A stretch of 64,000 bases of DNA from JAHQVI01 sp963727575 (GTDB lineage Bacteria > Pseudomonadota > Alphaproteobacteria > Rhizobiales > Rhodomicrobiaceae). A program made the translations under genes and the position numbers. The stretch lies in assembly GCA_963727575.1 (NCBI GenBank), contig CAVSIA010000027.1, positions 1-64,000 on the forward strand, read 5' to 3'. The notes below the pieces were generated by a model that was given only the letters and a program-made list of their open reading frames with translations, did not search any database and had not been told where the DNA came from. This document shows, in pieces, positions 44,530 through 53,887 of this stretch (its first letter is position 1; every line of letters starts with the position of its first letter).

Positions 44530-45504
44530 CTATAAGGCCGCCAGCGCAAGCATTGCGACAAGGGCCGCCTGCACCGCACATCCGGCGATGAACAGCCGCA
44601 GATTCCGGCCGATATCCGCCGGTTGCAGCTCTTTGCGCCCGTCCGTATTCATCCAGCCATCCTCGACCCAGCCGGTCGGATAGCGGCGCGGCCCGGCAAT
44701 GGCGACGCCGAGCGCGCCGGCGGTCGCCGCCTCCGGCCAGCCGGCATTCGGGGAGCGATGCGAGCGCGCGTCCCGCAGCATCGCGGTCCAGGCGCCGCGC
44801 GCATCGGCGCCGGTCAGGAACGCCGCGGCGACAACCATCAGGCCGGACAGCCGTGCCGGGATCAGGTTGACGACGTCGTCGAGCCGGGCAGCGGCCCATC
44901 CGAAAGCCTTATAGCGCGGTGAGCGGTGGCCGATCATGCTGTCGGCGGTGTTAATGGCCTTATAGATCAGGATGCCGGGCAGGCCGGCTACGAGATACCA
45001 GAAGGCCGGCGCCACGACTCCGTCGGAGAAATTCTCCGCCGTCGTCTCGATGGCCGCGCGGCAGACACCGGACTCGTCGAGCGCCTCCGGATCGCGCCCG
45101 ACGATCTGCGAAACCGCAATGCGCGCCGCCGGCAGTCCGCCCTTGGCGAAGGCATCGAACACGCGGCGGACGTGATCGTAGAGGCTGCGCTGGGCGAGCA
45201 GGATGGCGACGACGATGATCTCGCCCGCCAGTCCGAGCGGATGCAAAGCGAACAGTGCGGCCAAGACCTCCCCGATACCCCAGGCAACGCCAATGATGAT
45301 AGCGAGCGCCGCGATGCCGGCGGTCCGGCCCCATGCCTGGCCCTCGCCGCCATTGAGCCAGCGGTCGAGCCAGCCGATCAGCCGCCCGCAGAGCACCACC
45401 GGATGCGGCGCGCGCCGCCACAGCCAATCCGGATCGCCGACAACCGCGTCGACCAGAATCGCGCCGAGCAGCAACGCCGGGACATGCGGGGCAAGCAGCG
45501 TCAT
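44530..45504 (-). CDS. cobD: Adenosylcobinamide-phosphate synthase CobD (CbiB)
   Basis: Integral membrane enzyme attaching the aminopropanol arm to adenosylcobyric acid. Start chosen at ATG 45504 (MTLLAPHVPALLLGAILVDA). Family marks: GDPDWLWRRAPHPVVLCGRL, QIVGRDPEALDESGVCRAAI, ETTAENFSDGVVAPAFWYL and TADSMIGHRSPRYKAFGWAA. 324 residues with four or five TM segments. It overlaps btuF by 4 bp. Confidence 0.96.
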   Translation of the reverse strand: MTLLAPHVPALLLGAILVDAVVGDPDWLWRRAPHPVVLCGRLIGWLDRWLNGGEGQAWGRTAGIAALAIIIGVAWGIGEVLAALFALHPLGLAGEIIVVAILLAQRSLYDHVRRVFDAFAKGGLPAARIAVSQIVGRDPEALDESGVCRAAIETTAENFSDGVVAPAFWYLVAGLPGILIYKAINTADSMIGHRSPRYKAFGWAAARLDDVVNLIPARLSGLMVVAAAFLTGADARGAWTAMLRDARSHRSPNAGWPEAATAGALGVAIAGPRRYPTGWVEDGWMNTDGRKELQPADIGRNLRLFIAGCAVQAALVAMLALAAL

Positions 45505-46415
45505 CTGGGCTGAGACGGTCGCGGGGCGAGCCCGGCGATGCTCTTGGTTAGCGCGGCGATCGCGGCGGGCAGGGCGGGCCCCGCGCAAATGAAGAGCCGG
45601 CCGGGGAGCGACAGTCGCCGATCCGGCGGATACATGTCCGCCAGCGCCGGATGCAGCAGCAGGGCCGCGCCCTGGTCGGCCGCGCGTTGAGACGGATCGA
45701 ACAGCAGCAATCCGTCGGCTTTCGCCTTCAACGCCGCCTCCAGCGACGCCCGCCCGACGCTCTTGATGCCGAGCTGTTGCGCCGCGTTGGCGACGCCAAG
45801 CTGCTTCAGCAGGTCGCCGAGCAAAGTCTCGGGGCCGGCGACGAACCCGCGGCGCTGGATTTGCAGCACACTGACGGGCCGGCCGCGACCTGTGGAAGCC
45901 GCTTCGAGTGCCTTGTCGATTTGCGCAATGAGTGCCTCGCCGCGCTCGGGGTGGCTGAAAAGACCAGCGGCACGGCGGATCGTCGCCTTGGTCTCCTCGA
46001 CCGTGTCCGCCGGCGGGAACAGTTCCAGCTTCAGCTTGAAGCGCTGCAGCAATTGCCGCGTCGCACGCCGCGTATAGGTGCCCGCGAGCACCAAATCCGG
46101 CTTCAGCTTCAGCACCTCCTCGCCGCCGCCGCGGATCAGCGGGATGCCGCTGGCGCGGACTTCGTCGGTGTAGATCGAATAGTCATCGCGAACCGCATAG
46201 GTGGTCAGCGCCGCGATCTGGCTGCGGTCGGCAAGCGCAAACAGGAGCTGGTCCGTGCAGGCGTTGATGGAAACGATGCGCTTCGGTGCCGGATCGGCGT
46301 GAGCAGAGGGGCCAGCGAAAACCGCGGCTGTCCACAGCAATGCCACAACCGCGGCATAAACGGCCCGCCGTCCGCCTCCTCGTATTGCCGATGCTGCGCC
46401 TGCCATGTAAGCCAT
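45501..46415 (-). CDS. btuF: Corrinoid/Fe3+-siderophore-type ABC substrate-binding protein (BtuF-like)
   Basis: 305-residue class III periplasmic binding protein. A signal region (YAAVVALLWTAAVFAGPSA) precedes KRIVSINACTDQLLFALADR; then LKLKPDLVLAGTYTRRATRQ and a second lobe. Divergent from btuB with 69 bp between starts and coupled to cobD, which supports a B12/corrinoid substrate. No permease or ATPase gene is next to it. The start may be ATG 46415 or 46406. Confidence 0.82.
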   Translation of the reverse strand: MAYMAGAASAIRGGGRRAVYAAVVALLWTAAVFAGPSAHADPAPKRIVSINACTDQLLFALADRSQIAALTTYAVRDDYSIYTDEVRASGIPLIRGGGEEVLKLKPDLVLAGTYTRRATRQLLQRFKLKLELFPPADTVEETKATIRRAAGLFSHPERGEALIAQIDKALEAASTGRGRPVSVLQIQRRGFVAGPETLLGDLLKQLGVANAAQQLGIKSVGRASLEAALKAKADGLLLFDPSQRAADQGAALLLHPALADMYPPDRRLSLPGRLFICAGPALPAAIAALTKSIAGLAPRPSQPR

Positions 46416-46484
46416 CCACGTTGCCCGAGACACATATCGTGGCGGGCGCCTAAGCGGCAAGGCCGATCCAATAGGAGGTCCCCA

Positions 46485-48416
46485 ATGTTCCACGCGCGTT
46501 TTCGCGGCGCCTGTTTCGTGGCCGGTTCGACGCTGGTCCTTTGCTCTCCCGCGCTTGCGGAGCCGGTCGCCCTCGAAGGCATCGTCATCAGCGCCAGCCG
46601 TTACCCGGAAGAGGCGGGCAAGGTCGGCAGCGCCGTCACCGTGATCGACCGCGAGCAGATCGCCTCGTCCAACGCCGACAACGTCGCCGACCTTCTGGAG
46701 ACCGTTCCAGGGCTCACCGTCAACACGGGCGGCGGCGTCGGCGGCACGACCTCGGTCTTCATCCGCGGCGCCGACCCGGACCAGAACCTCGTCCTCATCG
46801 ACGGCGTGCGGGTCAACGATCCGTCGAGCACCGGCAGCGAGTTCGACTTCTCCGTGCTGTCGCTGGGGAATGTCGAGCGGATCGAGGTGCTGCGCGGCCC
46901 GCAATCCGGCCTCTATGGCAGCGACGCCATCGGCGGTGTCATCAACATCATCACCCGCAAGCCCGAAGGCGAGCCGATCGCGACGGTCGAGGTCGAAGGC
47001 GGCAGCTACAACACCTTCGCCCAGCGCGCCTATGCGGCGGGTTCGAAGGACGGCTTCAGCGTGTCCGTCGCGGCCTCGAATTTCCGCACCTCGGGCTTTT
47101 CCCGTTGGTCCGGCGGCACCGAGGACGACGCCACGCGCAAGCAGTCGATCAATGCGCGGCTCGATTATGACGATCCGACCGCGGTCTGGGGCGTTACCGT
47201 AACGGCGGGCCGGTATGAGGTTGACGCCGAGCTGGACAGCGTCGGCCTGTCGAGCGGCGCGGACACGGCCGATTTCACCGATAAGATCCTCCAGGTCGCC
47301 ACGGCGAGCGCCCGGCTCAATCTGCTGGACGGCGCCTTCAAGAACAAGCTGACCGCCTTCATCGCCGACAGCGACCGCAAGTTCTTCGACGACGACGGCT
47401 TCGACCTCGATCCGACCGACAATGTCTGGGACGGCCTGGCCGGGACGAGCGTGTTCAAGGGGCAGAGCCGCGGCTTCGAATATCAGGGCGACCTTGCTGT
47501 GCGCGACGTGGACCGGCTGACCTTCGGCGGCAGGATCGATCAGCAGACCGGCGAGAGCTACGACGTCTTCGACCCGGTCGGGGTGACGCCGCGCTACGAT
47601 GTAGAGGAGGTCTGGCGTTCGGCTTTCGCCATTTACAGCTTCAACCCGACCGACGTGTTCAACCTGACCGGCGCGGTGCGGCTCGACGAATTCGGCCCGG
47701 TGGGCACGGAGGCGACCTACCGCGTGACGGCTGCCTACCGCTTCCCCGAATGGGGCACCAAGCTGCGCGGCAGTTACGGCACCGGCGCCAAGGCTCCGAC
47801 GATCCAGCAGCGCTTCGAGAATTCCGGCTTCGCCATCGGCAATCCCGATCTCGACGTCGAGACCAGCAACGGTTTCGATGTCGGCGTCGACCAGGAATTT
47901 GCGGGCGGCAGGGTGCTACTATCCGGCAGCTATTTCTCCAACGACATCCAGGATCTGATCACGGCCGAATTCGACCCGGTCAGCGGCAAATACAAATTCG
48001 TCAATGTCGATGCCGCCGAAATCGATGGCGTCGAGCTGGCGGCGACCTGGAAGGCCGCGGACTGGATCACCTTGCGCGGCGCCTACACCTATCTGCACGC
48101 CATCGACGCGGAAACCGGCCTTGCCCTGCCGCGCCGTCCGGAGAATGCGTTCAATGCCAGGGTCACCATTCAGCCGACCGACAAGCTGACGATCTCGGCC
48201 ATCGCCACCTATGTCGGCGAGCGTTTCAACCGCACCAATGAGCGCGATTTGATGGACGATTACATCCGCGTCGACCTGACCGGCAGCTACGATCTGACGA
48301 CCAACGCCGAGCTGTTCTTCCGCGCCGATAATGTGTTCGACGTCGACTATGAGGAAATCCGCGGCTTCGGCACGGCGGGGCGCTCCGGCTATGTCGGCCT
48401 GCGGGCGAAATTCTGA
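46485..48416 (+). CDS. btuB: TonB-dependent corrinoid receptor BtuB-like
   Basis: 643-residue outer-membrane receptor. Signal peptide ACFVAGSTLVLCSPALA, TonB box-like segment EGIVISASRYPEE, plug domain (VADLLETVPGLTVNTGGGVG, VFIRGADPDQNLVLIDGVRV, VLRGPQSGLYGSDAIGGVIN) and a 22-strand barrel ending in GRSGYVGLRAKF with the terminal Phe. AGGAGG (46473-46478) precedes ATG 46485. BtuB identity rests on the divergent btuF-cobD. Confidence 0.88.
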   Translation: MFHARFRGACFVAGSTLVLCSPALAEPVALEGIVISASRYPEEAGKVGSAVTVIDREQIASSNADNVADLLETVPGLTVNTGGGVGGTTSVFIRGADPDQNLVLIDGVRVNDPSSTGSEFDFSVLSLGNVERIEVLRGPQSGLYGSDAIGGVINIITRKPEGEPIATVEVEGGSYNTFAQRAYAAGSKDGFSVSVAASNFRTSGFSRWSGGTEDDATRKQSINARLDYDDPTAVWGVTVTAGRYEVDAELDSVGLSSGADTADFTDKILQVATASARLNLLDGAFKNKLTAFIADSDRKFFDDDGFDLDPTDNVWDGLAGTSVFKGQSRGFEYQGDLAVRDVDRLTFGGRIDQQTGESYDVFDPVGVTPRYDVEEVWRSAFAIYSFNPTDVFNLTGAVRLDEFGPVGTEATYRVTAAYRFPEWGTKLRGSYGTGAKAPTIQQRFENSGFAIGNPDLDVETSNGFDVGVDQEFAGGRVLLSGSYFSNDIQDLITAEFDPVSGKYKFVNVDAAEIDGVELAATWKAADWITLRGAYTYLHAIDAETGLALPRRPENAFNARVTIQPTDKLTISAIATYVGERFNRTNERDLMDDYIRVDLTGSYDLTTNAELFFRADNVFDVDYEEIRGFGTAGRSGYVGLRAKF

Positions 48417-48649
48417 TCTGGGGAGGTCGCCGCCGCGATCGGGCCACCCGTTTGCCAGCTCAACCCGCAGTTTTCTCAGCCTGCTCCAGCGCTTAGCGGG
48501 CCCCACGCGTGCGCCAATCTAAACCTTTGATTGCGTGTTTCCATCCGTTATAAGAACGGCACGCAGCTCAAGGGGCTGACCCTGCCTGGCCTCACCCCCG
48601 AAAAAGCCGTTCGATTTCTAGGTGCAATCCCGAAAAGAGGGAGGAACGC

Positions 48650-49669
48650 ATGCGCGTTTATTATGATCGTGACGCCGATCTCAATCTGATCAAAGGCAAG
48701 AAGGTTGCCGTCGTCGGCTATGGTTCGCAGGGCCACGCTCACGTGCTGAATCTCCGCGACTCCGGCGTCGAGAATGTCGTCGTCGCCCTGCGCGAAGGGT
48801 CCGGCTCGGCGAAGAAGGCCGAAGGCGAGGGGCTGAAGGTGATGAGCGCCGCCGAAGCAGGCGCCTGGGCCGATGTCGTGATGATGCTGACGCCCGACGA
48901 GCTTCAGGCTGACATCTATAACGACCATCTGGCCGGGACGATGAAGGAAGGCTCCGCGCTGCTCTTCGCCCATGGCCTGAACGTGCATTTCAACCTGATC
49001 GAGCCGCGCGCGGGCATCGACGTCGGCATGGTCGCGCCGAAGGGCCCGGGCCACACGGTGCGCTCCGAATATAAGCGCGGCGCTGGCGTGCCTTGCCTGA
49101 TCGCCATTGCTCAGGACGCTTCGGGCAACGCTCACGAGCTGGCGCTGTCCTACGCGTCGGCGATCGGTGGCGGCCGCGCCGGCATCATCGAGACGACCTT
49201 CAAGGAAGAGTGCGAAACCGACCTGTTCGGCGAGCAGACCGTGCTTTGCGGCGGTCTCGTCGAGCTGATGCGCGCCGGCTTCGAGACGCTGGTCGAGGCG
49301 GGCTATTCGCCGGAAATGGCCTATTTCGAATGCGTCCACGAGGTGAAGCTGATCGTTGACCTGATCTATGAGGGCGGCATCGCCAATATGGACTACTCGA
49401 TCTCCAACACGGCGGAATTCGGCCAGTACGTTACCGGCCCGCGCATCATCACGCCTGACGTCAAGGAGCGGATGAAGGAGGCGCTTGCCGATATTCAGGC
49501 AGGCCGCTTCACGCGCGACTGGATGCTGGAGAACCGCGTCAACCAGACCAGCTTCAAGGCCATGCGCGCCAGGACGGCGGGTCATCCGATGGAGGAAACC
49601 GGCAAGAAGCTGCGCGCCATGATGCCCTGGATCGCCGAGCGCGCCCTGGTCGACAAGTCGAAGAACTAA
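48650..49669 (+). CDS. ilvC: Ketol-acid reductoisomerase IlvC
   Basis: Class I (short) enzyme of valine/isoleucine synthesis, 339 residues. NADPH loop VAVVGYGSQGHAHVLNLRDS, GMVAPKGPGHTVRSEYKRGA, and the metal/active-site region FKEECETDLFGEQTVLCGG. GAGGGAGGAACGC precedes the ATG. Stand-alone gene; ilvBN is not in the window. No leader attenuator was recognised in the 233-bp upstream gap. Confidence 0.98.
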   Translation: MRVYYDRDADLNLIKGKKVAVVGYGSQGHAHVLNLRDSGVENVVVALREGSGSAKKAEGEGLKVMSAAEAGAWADVVMMLTPDELQADIYNDHLAGTMKEGSALLFAHGLNVHFNLIEPRAGIDVGMVAPKGPGHTVRSEYKRGAGVPCLIAIAQDASGNAHELALSYASAIGGGRAGIIETTFKEECETDLFGEQTVLCGGLVELMRAGFETLVEAGYSPEMAYFECVHEVKLIVDLIYEGGIANMDYSISNTAEFGQYVTGPRIITPDVKERMKEALADIQAGRFTRDWMLENRVNQTSFKAMRARTAGHPMEETGKKLRAMMPWIAERALVDKSKN

Positions 49670-49760
49670 ACCACGATCGGGAAGAGCGGATACCGGGTTT
49701 CCCGAAAAATTGCGCGAAAACAAAGGCCCCTCGATCATGATCGAGGCGGCGTTTTCAGCC
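49667..49760 (+). repeat. CACGATC-type intergenic repeat after ilvC
   Basis: Begins at the ilvC TAA (TAAACCACGATCGGGAAG) and includes GGGTTTCCCGAAAAATTGCG and TTTTCAGCCGGA, fragments shared with the repeats at 6801-6900 and 9531-9612. Confidence 0.45.
49729..49755 (+). terminator. Possible terminator of ilvC
   Basis: The 18-bp perfect palindrome CCTCGATCATGATCGAGG (49729-49746) is followed by CGGCGTTTT. Confidence 0.45.
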
Positions 49761-50125
49761 GGATGACGCGGCGGGCCCCCACCCGGGTCCGCCTTATTTG
49801 TATGCGGGGCAGCCCTAAATCCGGCCTGGAGGTTAAGCAAATCCGTCGAATTTGTTGCAAAAACATCACAAACCATGCTTGGATTGCATCGCCAGGATGT
49901 CTATGGCCAATCTGAGGCGAGCACCTTTATGGCTCGCGCCGCCACTCGGCCAGCAAATGTAAGTCATTATTACGCATGACTGATTTGTTGACGGATGATT
50001 GCTCCGAATGGCGTGGGACCGGGACATATAGGCCATGCAGGCGAGGTTAAGCTGATGTTTTTCTGCCATTTGTCTGCCGCAACTTTGTCCTAGCTTCACT
50101 GACTTCTCGGAAGAGGGATCATCCG
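49761..50125. other. Gap upstream of the methyltransferase-like gene
   Basis: No coding sequence or clear signal seen apart from the end of the repeat. GTCA-N10-TGAC occurs near 49959-49980 but is not compelling. Confidence 0.3.
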
Positions 50126-51337
50126 ATGACGAACGACCGGCGTCCAAAACCTGTTCAGCGGTACAGCCGCTTTTCGCATTCGACCAATGACGAGGTGTTG
50201 CCGCCTCCGCCTCCCGACGAGCCGTCGTTGACGGACATCGCCATGCGCGCGCTGAACGGCAATTCGCAGCCGTCGCGACGGATGGAAAGCCGGGGCCAGC
50301 CGGAATTCGCGGCCAAGGGCTGGCATCAGCCGCCGCCGCCCGAACCCGTCGAACATTGGGAAGAACCCAAGCCTGCCCAGCCATTGCCGCGCATACCGAA
50401 CGGTGCGAACGGCCATGCGCCTGCTGCCCGGACCGAGCGGCGTCGGGCCGACCCGCTCGCCGAGCGCACCGCCAGACCGCGGAAGGTGGAGCAGCGCGCG
50501 GTCGAGGCCGAGGATGCACCGGCCGCCAAGAGCCGGTTCAGTTTCAAGCGCGCGCCCCGTCCCGAGGGCGAGCCAAAACAGCCCGGCGCTTTGGGCAAGA
50601 CGGTCACGGCGGTTCGCGAGAAGGCCGGCCCGGCTTTGGCCAAGACCGCCTTCTGGGTAGCGCACAATCTGCGCCGGCGGGAGATCCGCAAGCGCTACAA
50701 CCGTTTGCTTGTCCTCGGCCATACCAGGGTCGCGGACCGCAAGCTGGAACAGCTCTTCTTCGTGCCGACGCGCAAAGCCGAACAGATGAATCCGGCGCCG
50801 GACCGCGGTATCCATTACGATGGCCCGGTGCCTGCGGCGGCGTTCAACTGGGTCATGGCGCTGATGCCGAGCGACTTACGCCAGTTCGCCTTCATCGACA
50901 TCCGGGCCGGTCGCGGCCGCACGGCGATGCTGGCCGCTCAGCGCAATTTCAACCGGATCCTGGCCTATGAATACGATCCGGAGACCTTCGACGACCTGCA
51001 GATGAATGTGGCGCAATATCCACGGTCGCGGATGACCTGCCGGAATGTCGACTGCTATCGCGGCGACGTGGACGGCATCCGCCTGCCGGACCAGCCCTGC
51101 ATCATCTATTTCTCCAACGCCTGGCGCGAGCCGATGATCGAGGGCGCGATGAACTACGTCCGGGAAACCTATCGCCAGAGCCCGCGCCGGATCTATGTCA
51201 TCCTGGAGAACGCGGGCGACGACACGGCGCTGGCCGGCGACAACATTTTTGACCAGATCGAGCCGCCCTTGTCGGAGCGTCTCAAGCTGCGGCTCCTGAG
51301 CCCGATGGATTTCAAGATCTATCGTTCGGTGGTGTGA
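50126..51337 (+). CDS. Methyltransferase-like protein with disordered N terminus
   Basis: 403 residues. The first 190 are Pro/Arg/Glu-rich and likely disordered. The C-terminal 210 resemble a class I SAM-methyltransferase fold (FIDIRAGRGRTAMLAAQRNF as motif I, ILAYEYDPETFDDLQMNVAQ as motif II-like, IIYFSNAWREPMIEGAMNYV). The glycine-rich loop is RAGRGRT rather than the classic DxGxGxG with some substitution, so activity is uncertain. No operon partner. Confidence 0.6.
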   Translation: MTNDRRPKPVQRYSRFSHSTNDEVLPPPPPDEPSLTDIAMRALNGNSQPSRRMESRGQPEFAAKGWHQPPPPEPVEHWEEPKPAQPLPRIPNGANGHAPAARTERRRADPLAERTARPRKVEQRAVEAEDAPAAKSRFSFKRAPRPEGEPKQPGALGKTVTAVREKAGPALAKTAFWVAHNLRRREIRKRYNRLLVLGHTRVADRKLEQLFFVPTRKAEQMNPAPDRGIHYDGPVPAAAFNWVMALMPSDLRQFAFIDIRAGRGRTAMLAAQRNFNRILAYEYDPETFDDLQMNVAQYPRSRMTCRNVDCYRGDVDGIRLPDQPCIIYFSNAWREPMIEGAMNYVRETYRQSPRRIYVILENAGDDTALAGDNIFDQIEPPLSERLKLRLLSPMDFKIYRSVV

Positions 51338-51368
51338 GTAGCTTGGGGGGGAGCCGCCAACCTTCGTC

Positions 51369-51390
51369 GCCCCGGCCATCGAGCCGGGGC
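51369..51390. repeat. GC-rich hairpin with flanking repeat-like sequence
   Basis: GCCCCGGC-CATCGA-GCCGGGGC. The following GGCCCCGGATCTCCGCTCCG stretch looks like an intergenic repeat of the CCGGGGC type. It lies in the gap between the convergent methyltransferase-like gene and cobQ, so it could serve as bidirectional terminator, though without T-runs. Confidence 0.45.
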
Positions 51391-51498
51391 CAACTCACCT
51401 CGCGGTTGGGGAATGGCAGCCCAACATGCCAATCGGCCCCGGATCTCCGCTCCGCTTCGTCCGAGGCGACGGCTGATTTCTATCTCAATTCGAGCCGT

Positions 51499-52980
51499 TT
51501 ATCGCGCACGGGCGACGGACAGGATTTGCTCTACATCCAGATGCGCTTCGAGGTGATCGGCGAGTGCGTCGAGCGTCGTCTCGACGGTGGCGTTGTAGCC
51601 GAGACCGCTGTCCGCATTCGCGCCGAGCCGCGTCAGGAATGCGCGCCGGAACGGGTCGCTCTGGAATAGTCCGTGGACATAGCTTCCCATGATCCGGCCG
51701 TCACGGCCGATCGCGCCGTCGCGGCGGCCTTCCACGTCGAGCCAGGAGCGGCCGCATCCCGGACCGCTGGTTCGGCCGAGGTGAATCTCGTATCCTGAAA
51801 CAGGCAGTCCGGACGCAATTTCGTGGCCCGATACTGGACGCACGCACTTGTCGCCGGTAAGCGTGGACTCGACGTCCAGTAGCCCAAGGCCCGGATGACG
51901 GCCGGGTGTTCCCTCGATGCCATCCGGGTCGTCGATCGTGCGCCCGAGCATCTGAAAGCCCCCGCATATGCCGACGACCAAACCGCCGGCTCGCACATGG
52001 GCGGCGATGTCGATGTCCCAGCCTTCGCGGCGCAGGCCCGCCAGATCGTCGATGGTGGATTTTGAGCCGGGGAGGAAGATCAGATCGGCGTCACGCGGCA
52101 GCGGCCTGCCGGGGGCCGCGAATTCGATCGCGACGCCGGGCTCCAGCTTGAGGGGGTCGAGATCGTCGAAATTGGCGATGCGCGAGATCACCGGCACGAC
52201 GATCTTGAACCGCCGGCCTTGATGTTCGGCCGCTATCGCGCGGATGTCGACGGCATCTTCCGCAGGCAGACGGGCCGCGCCTTCGAAATAGGGCACAATG
52301 CCGAGACTTGGCCAGCCGGTGCGCTCGGCGATCACGTGCTCGCCATCCGCGAACAGCGAGGCATCACCGCGAAACTTGTTCACCAGAAACGCCTTGATCC
52401 GGAGACGTTCGGCCTCGCTCAGCAGGACATGCGTGCCGACCAGGCTGGCAATCACGCCGCCGCGGTCGATGTCTCCCGCCAGGATCACCGGCACGTCCGC
52501 TGCCTCGGCGAAGCCCATATTGGCGATGTCGCCGGCCCGCAGATTGACCTCGGCAGGGCTGCCCGCGCCTTCGACGACGATCAGATCCGCCTCGCGAGCG
52601 AGATGCGCAAAGCTTTCGAGCACATACGGCAGCAGCTCGGCCTTACGCTTGCCGAACTCGCGGGAGCGGAGCTGTCCGAAGCGGCGGCCCTGGACGATGA
52701 TCTGGCTGCGGGCATCGGCCTCCGGCTTCAGCAGCACCGGGTTCATATGCACGCTCAGCGGAATGCCGGCGGCCTGCGCCTGCAGCGCCTGCGCCCGTCC
52801 GATCTCGCCGCCGTCGTCGGTTGCGGCGGCATTGTTCGACATGTTCTGCGGCTTGAACGGCCGCACCGAGAGCCCCCGCCGCGCAAAGACCCGGCACAGC
52901 CCGGCCACGATCAGCGACTTGCCGACATTGGAGCCGGTGCCCTGCACCATCACCGCAGGCGTTCTCGGGCGCTCAATCAT
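51499..52980 (-). CDS. cobQ: Cobyric acid synthase CobQ
   Basis: Amidates four side chains of adenosylcobyrinic a,c-diamide using glutamine. Start ATG 52980 (MIERPRTPAVMVQGTGSNVG). P-loop-like VQGTGSNVGKS, FKPQNMSNNAA, VEGAGSPAEVNLR, and the glutamine amidotransferase triad region LVVGICGGFQMLG (nucleophile Cys) and SYVHGLF (His). 493 residues, complete. Last gene of the riboswitch-led minus-strand run; start overlaps the upstream gene. Confidence 0.97.
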   Translation of the reverse strand: MIERPRTPAVMVQGTGSNVGKSLIVAGLCRVFARRGLSVRPFKPQNMSNNAAATDDGGEIGRAQALQAQAAGIPLSVHMNPVLLKPEADARSQIIVQGRRFGQLRSREFGKRKAELLPYVLESFAHLAREADLIVVEGAGSPAEVNLRAGDIANMGFAEAADVPVILAGDIDRGGVIASLVGTHVLLSEAERLRIKAFLVNKFRGDASLFADGEHVIAERTGWPSLGIVPYFEGAARLPAEDAVDIRAIAAEHQGRRFKIVVPVISRIANFDDLDPLKLEPGVAIEFAAPGRPLPRDADLIFLPGSKSTIDDLAGLRREGWDIDIAAHVRAGGLVVGICGGFQMLGRTIDDPDGIEGTPGRHPGLGLLDVESTLTGDKCVRPVSGHEIASGLPVSGYEIHLGRTSGPGCGRSWLDVEGRRDGAIGRDGRIMGSYVHGLFQSDPFRRAFLTRLGANADSGLGYNATVETTLDALADHLEAHLDVEQILSVARAR

Positions 52981-53246
52981 CTGATTGCTGATCGTCCCCT
53001 GGAAGCGGCAGTCGGCTGAGGTGGAACTCGCGCAGGAAACGCACGGCCGGGCGCCGCCGCGAAACAGAACGAGCCGATCAGGAACAGCCACGTCCCGGTC
53101 GTCATCAGCGATTTATAAAAGAAGCAGATGCTGCCCACGACGAACATGAGCGCCGCCGAGAGGTCGACGGTGGTGTAGATCCGTTCGTAAAGGCCGTAAA
53201 CGCGGACATGCTCCGGCGTGGCGTCAAAGAGTTTCGGCTTGAACAT
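52973..53246 (-). CDS. YrhK-like small membrane protein (frame break near 53065)
   Basis: About 90 residues. Two hydrophobic segments, TVDLSAALMFVVGSICFFYK and TGTWLFLIGSFCF, match the YrhK pattern (FF...TGTWLFLIGS). The natural C terminus RPAVRFLREFHLSRLPLPGD needs a frame change near 53065 and then ends at a TGA at 52973, overlapping the cobQ start by 8 bp. Lies between cobO and cobQ; a link to B12 is positional only. Confidence 0.6.
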
Positions 53247-53866
53247 CAGAATTCTATGCCGGCCTGGGCTTTCACGCCGGAACGGAACGGATGTTTAAGC
53301 AGCGTCATCTCGGTAGCGAGGTCGGCCGCTTCGACAAGCGCGTCGGGCGCGTTCCGCCCGGTGATGATGACATGGGTGTCGGCCGGCTTTTCCTTGGTGA
53401 TGAAGTCGAGCACTTCCTCCAGCGGGATATAATCGTAGCGCAGCGCGATGTTCATTTCGTCGAGCAGCACCAGGCGGATGGCTGGGTCGCGGATCAGCTC
53501 CTTGGCCTTTACCCATGCCGCACGGGCGTGCTGGACGTCGCGCTCGCGATCCTGCGTCTCCCAGGTGAAGCCCTCGCCCATCGTGTGGAATTGGCAGAGG
53601 CCGGAGAAATTCTCGGTGATCAACCGGCGCTCGCCGGTGTCCATGCCGCCCTTGATGAATTGCACGACCGCGCAGGGCATCCCGTGAGCGATGGCGCGAA
53701 ACACCATGCCGAAAGCGGCGGTGGACTTGCCCTTGCCCTTCCCGGTGTGTACGACCAGGAGGCCGCGCTCCTCGGTCTTGGTCTCCATGATCTTGTCGCG
53801 CGCCGCCTTCTTCTTCGCCATCTTCACGGCGTGGCGCTCGGCGTCCTCATTGGCATTGTCGATCAT
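53246..53866 (-). CDS. cobO: Corrinoid adenosyltransferase CobO (CobA/BtuR type)
   Basis: Transfers the 5'-deoxyadenosyl group to cob(I)yrinic diamide. 206 residues: P-loop VVHTGKGKGKSTAAFGMVFR, VVQFIKGGMDTGERRL, VLLDEMNIALRYDYIPLEEV and VIITGRNAPDALVEAADLAT, all standard. The basic N-terminal helix (KMAKKKAARDKIME) is usual in alphaproteobacteria. Its stop shares one base with the yrhK-like start. Confidence 0.97.
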   Translation of the reverse strand: MIDNANEDAERHAVKMAKKKAARDKIMETKTEERGLLVVHTGKGKGKSTAAFGMVFRAIAHGMPCAVVQFIKGGMDTGERRLITENFSGLCQFHTMGEGFTWETQDRERDVQHARAAWVKAKELIRDPAIRLVLLDEMNIALRYDYIPLEEVLDFITKEKPADTHVIITGRNAPDALVEAADLATEMTLLKHPFRSGVKAQAGIEF

Positions 53867-53887
53867 TTCGATCCTCTTCAGGCGGTC

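Noticed and set aside
51369..51390. GC hairpin as a definite terminator of the methyltransferase-like gene
   Set aside because: No T-run on either side; kept as repeat only.
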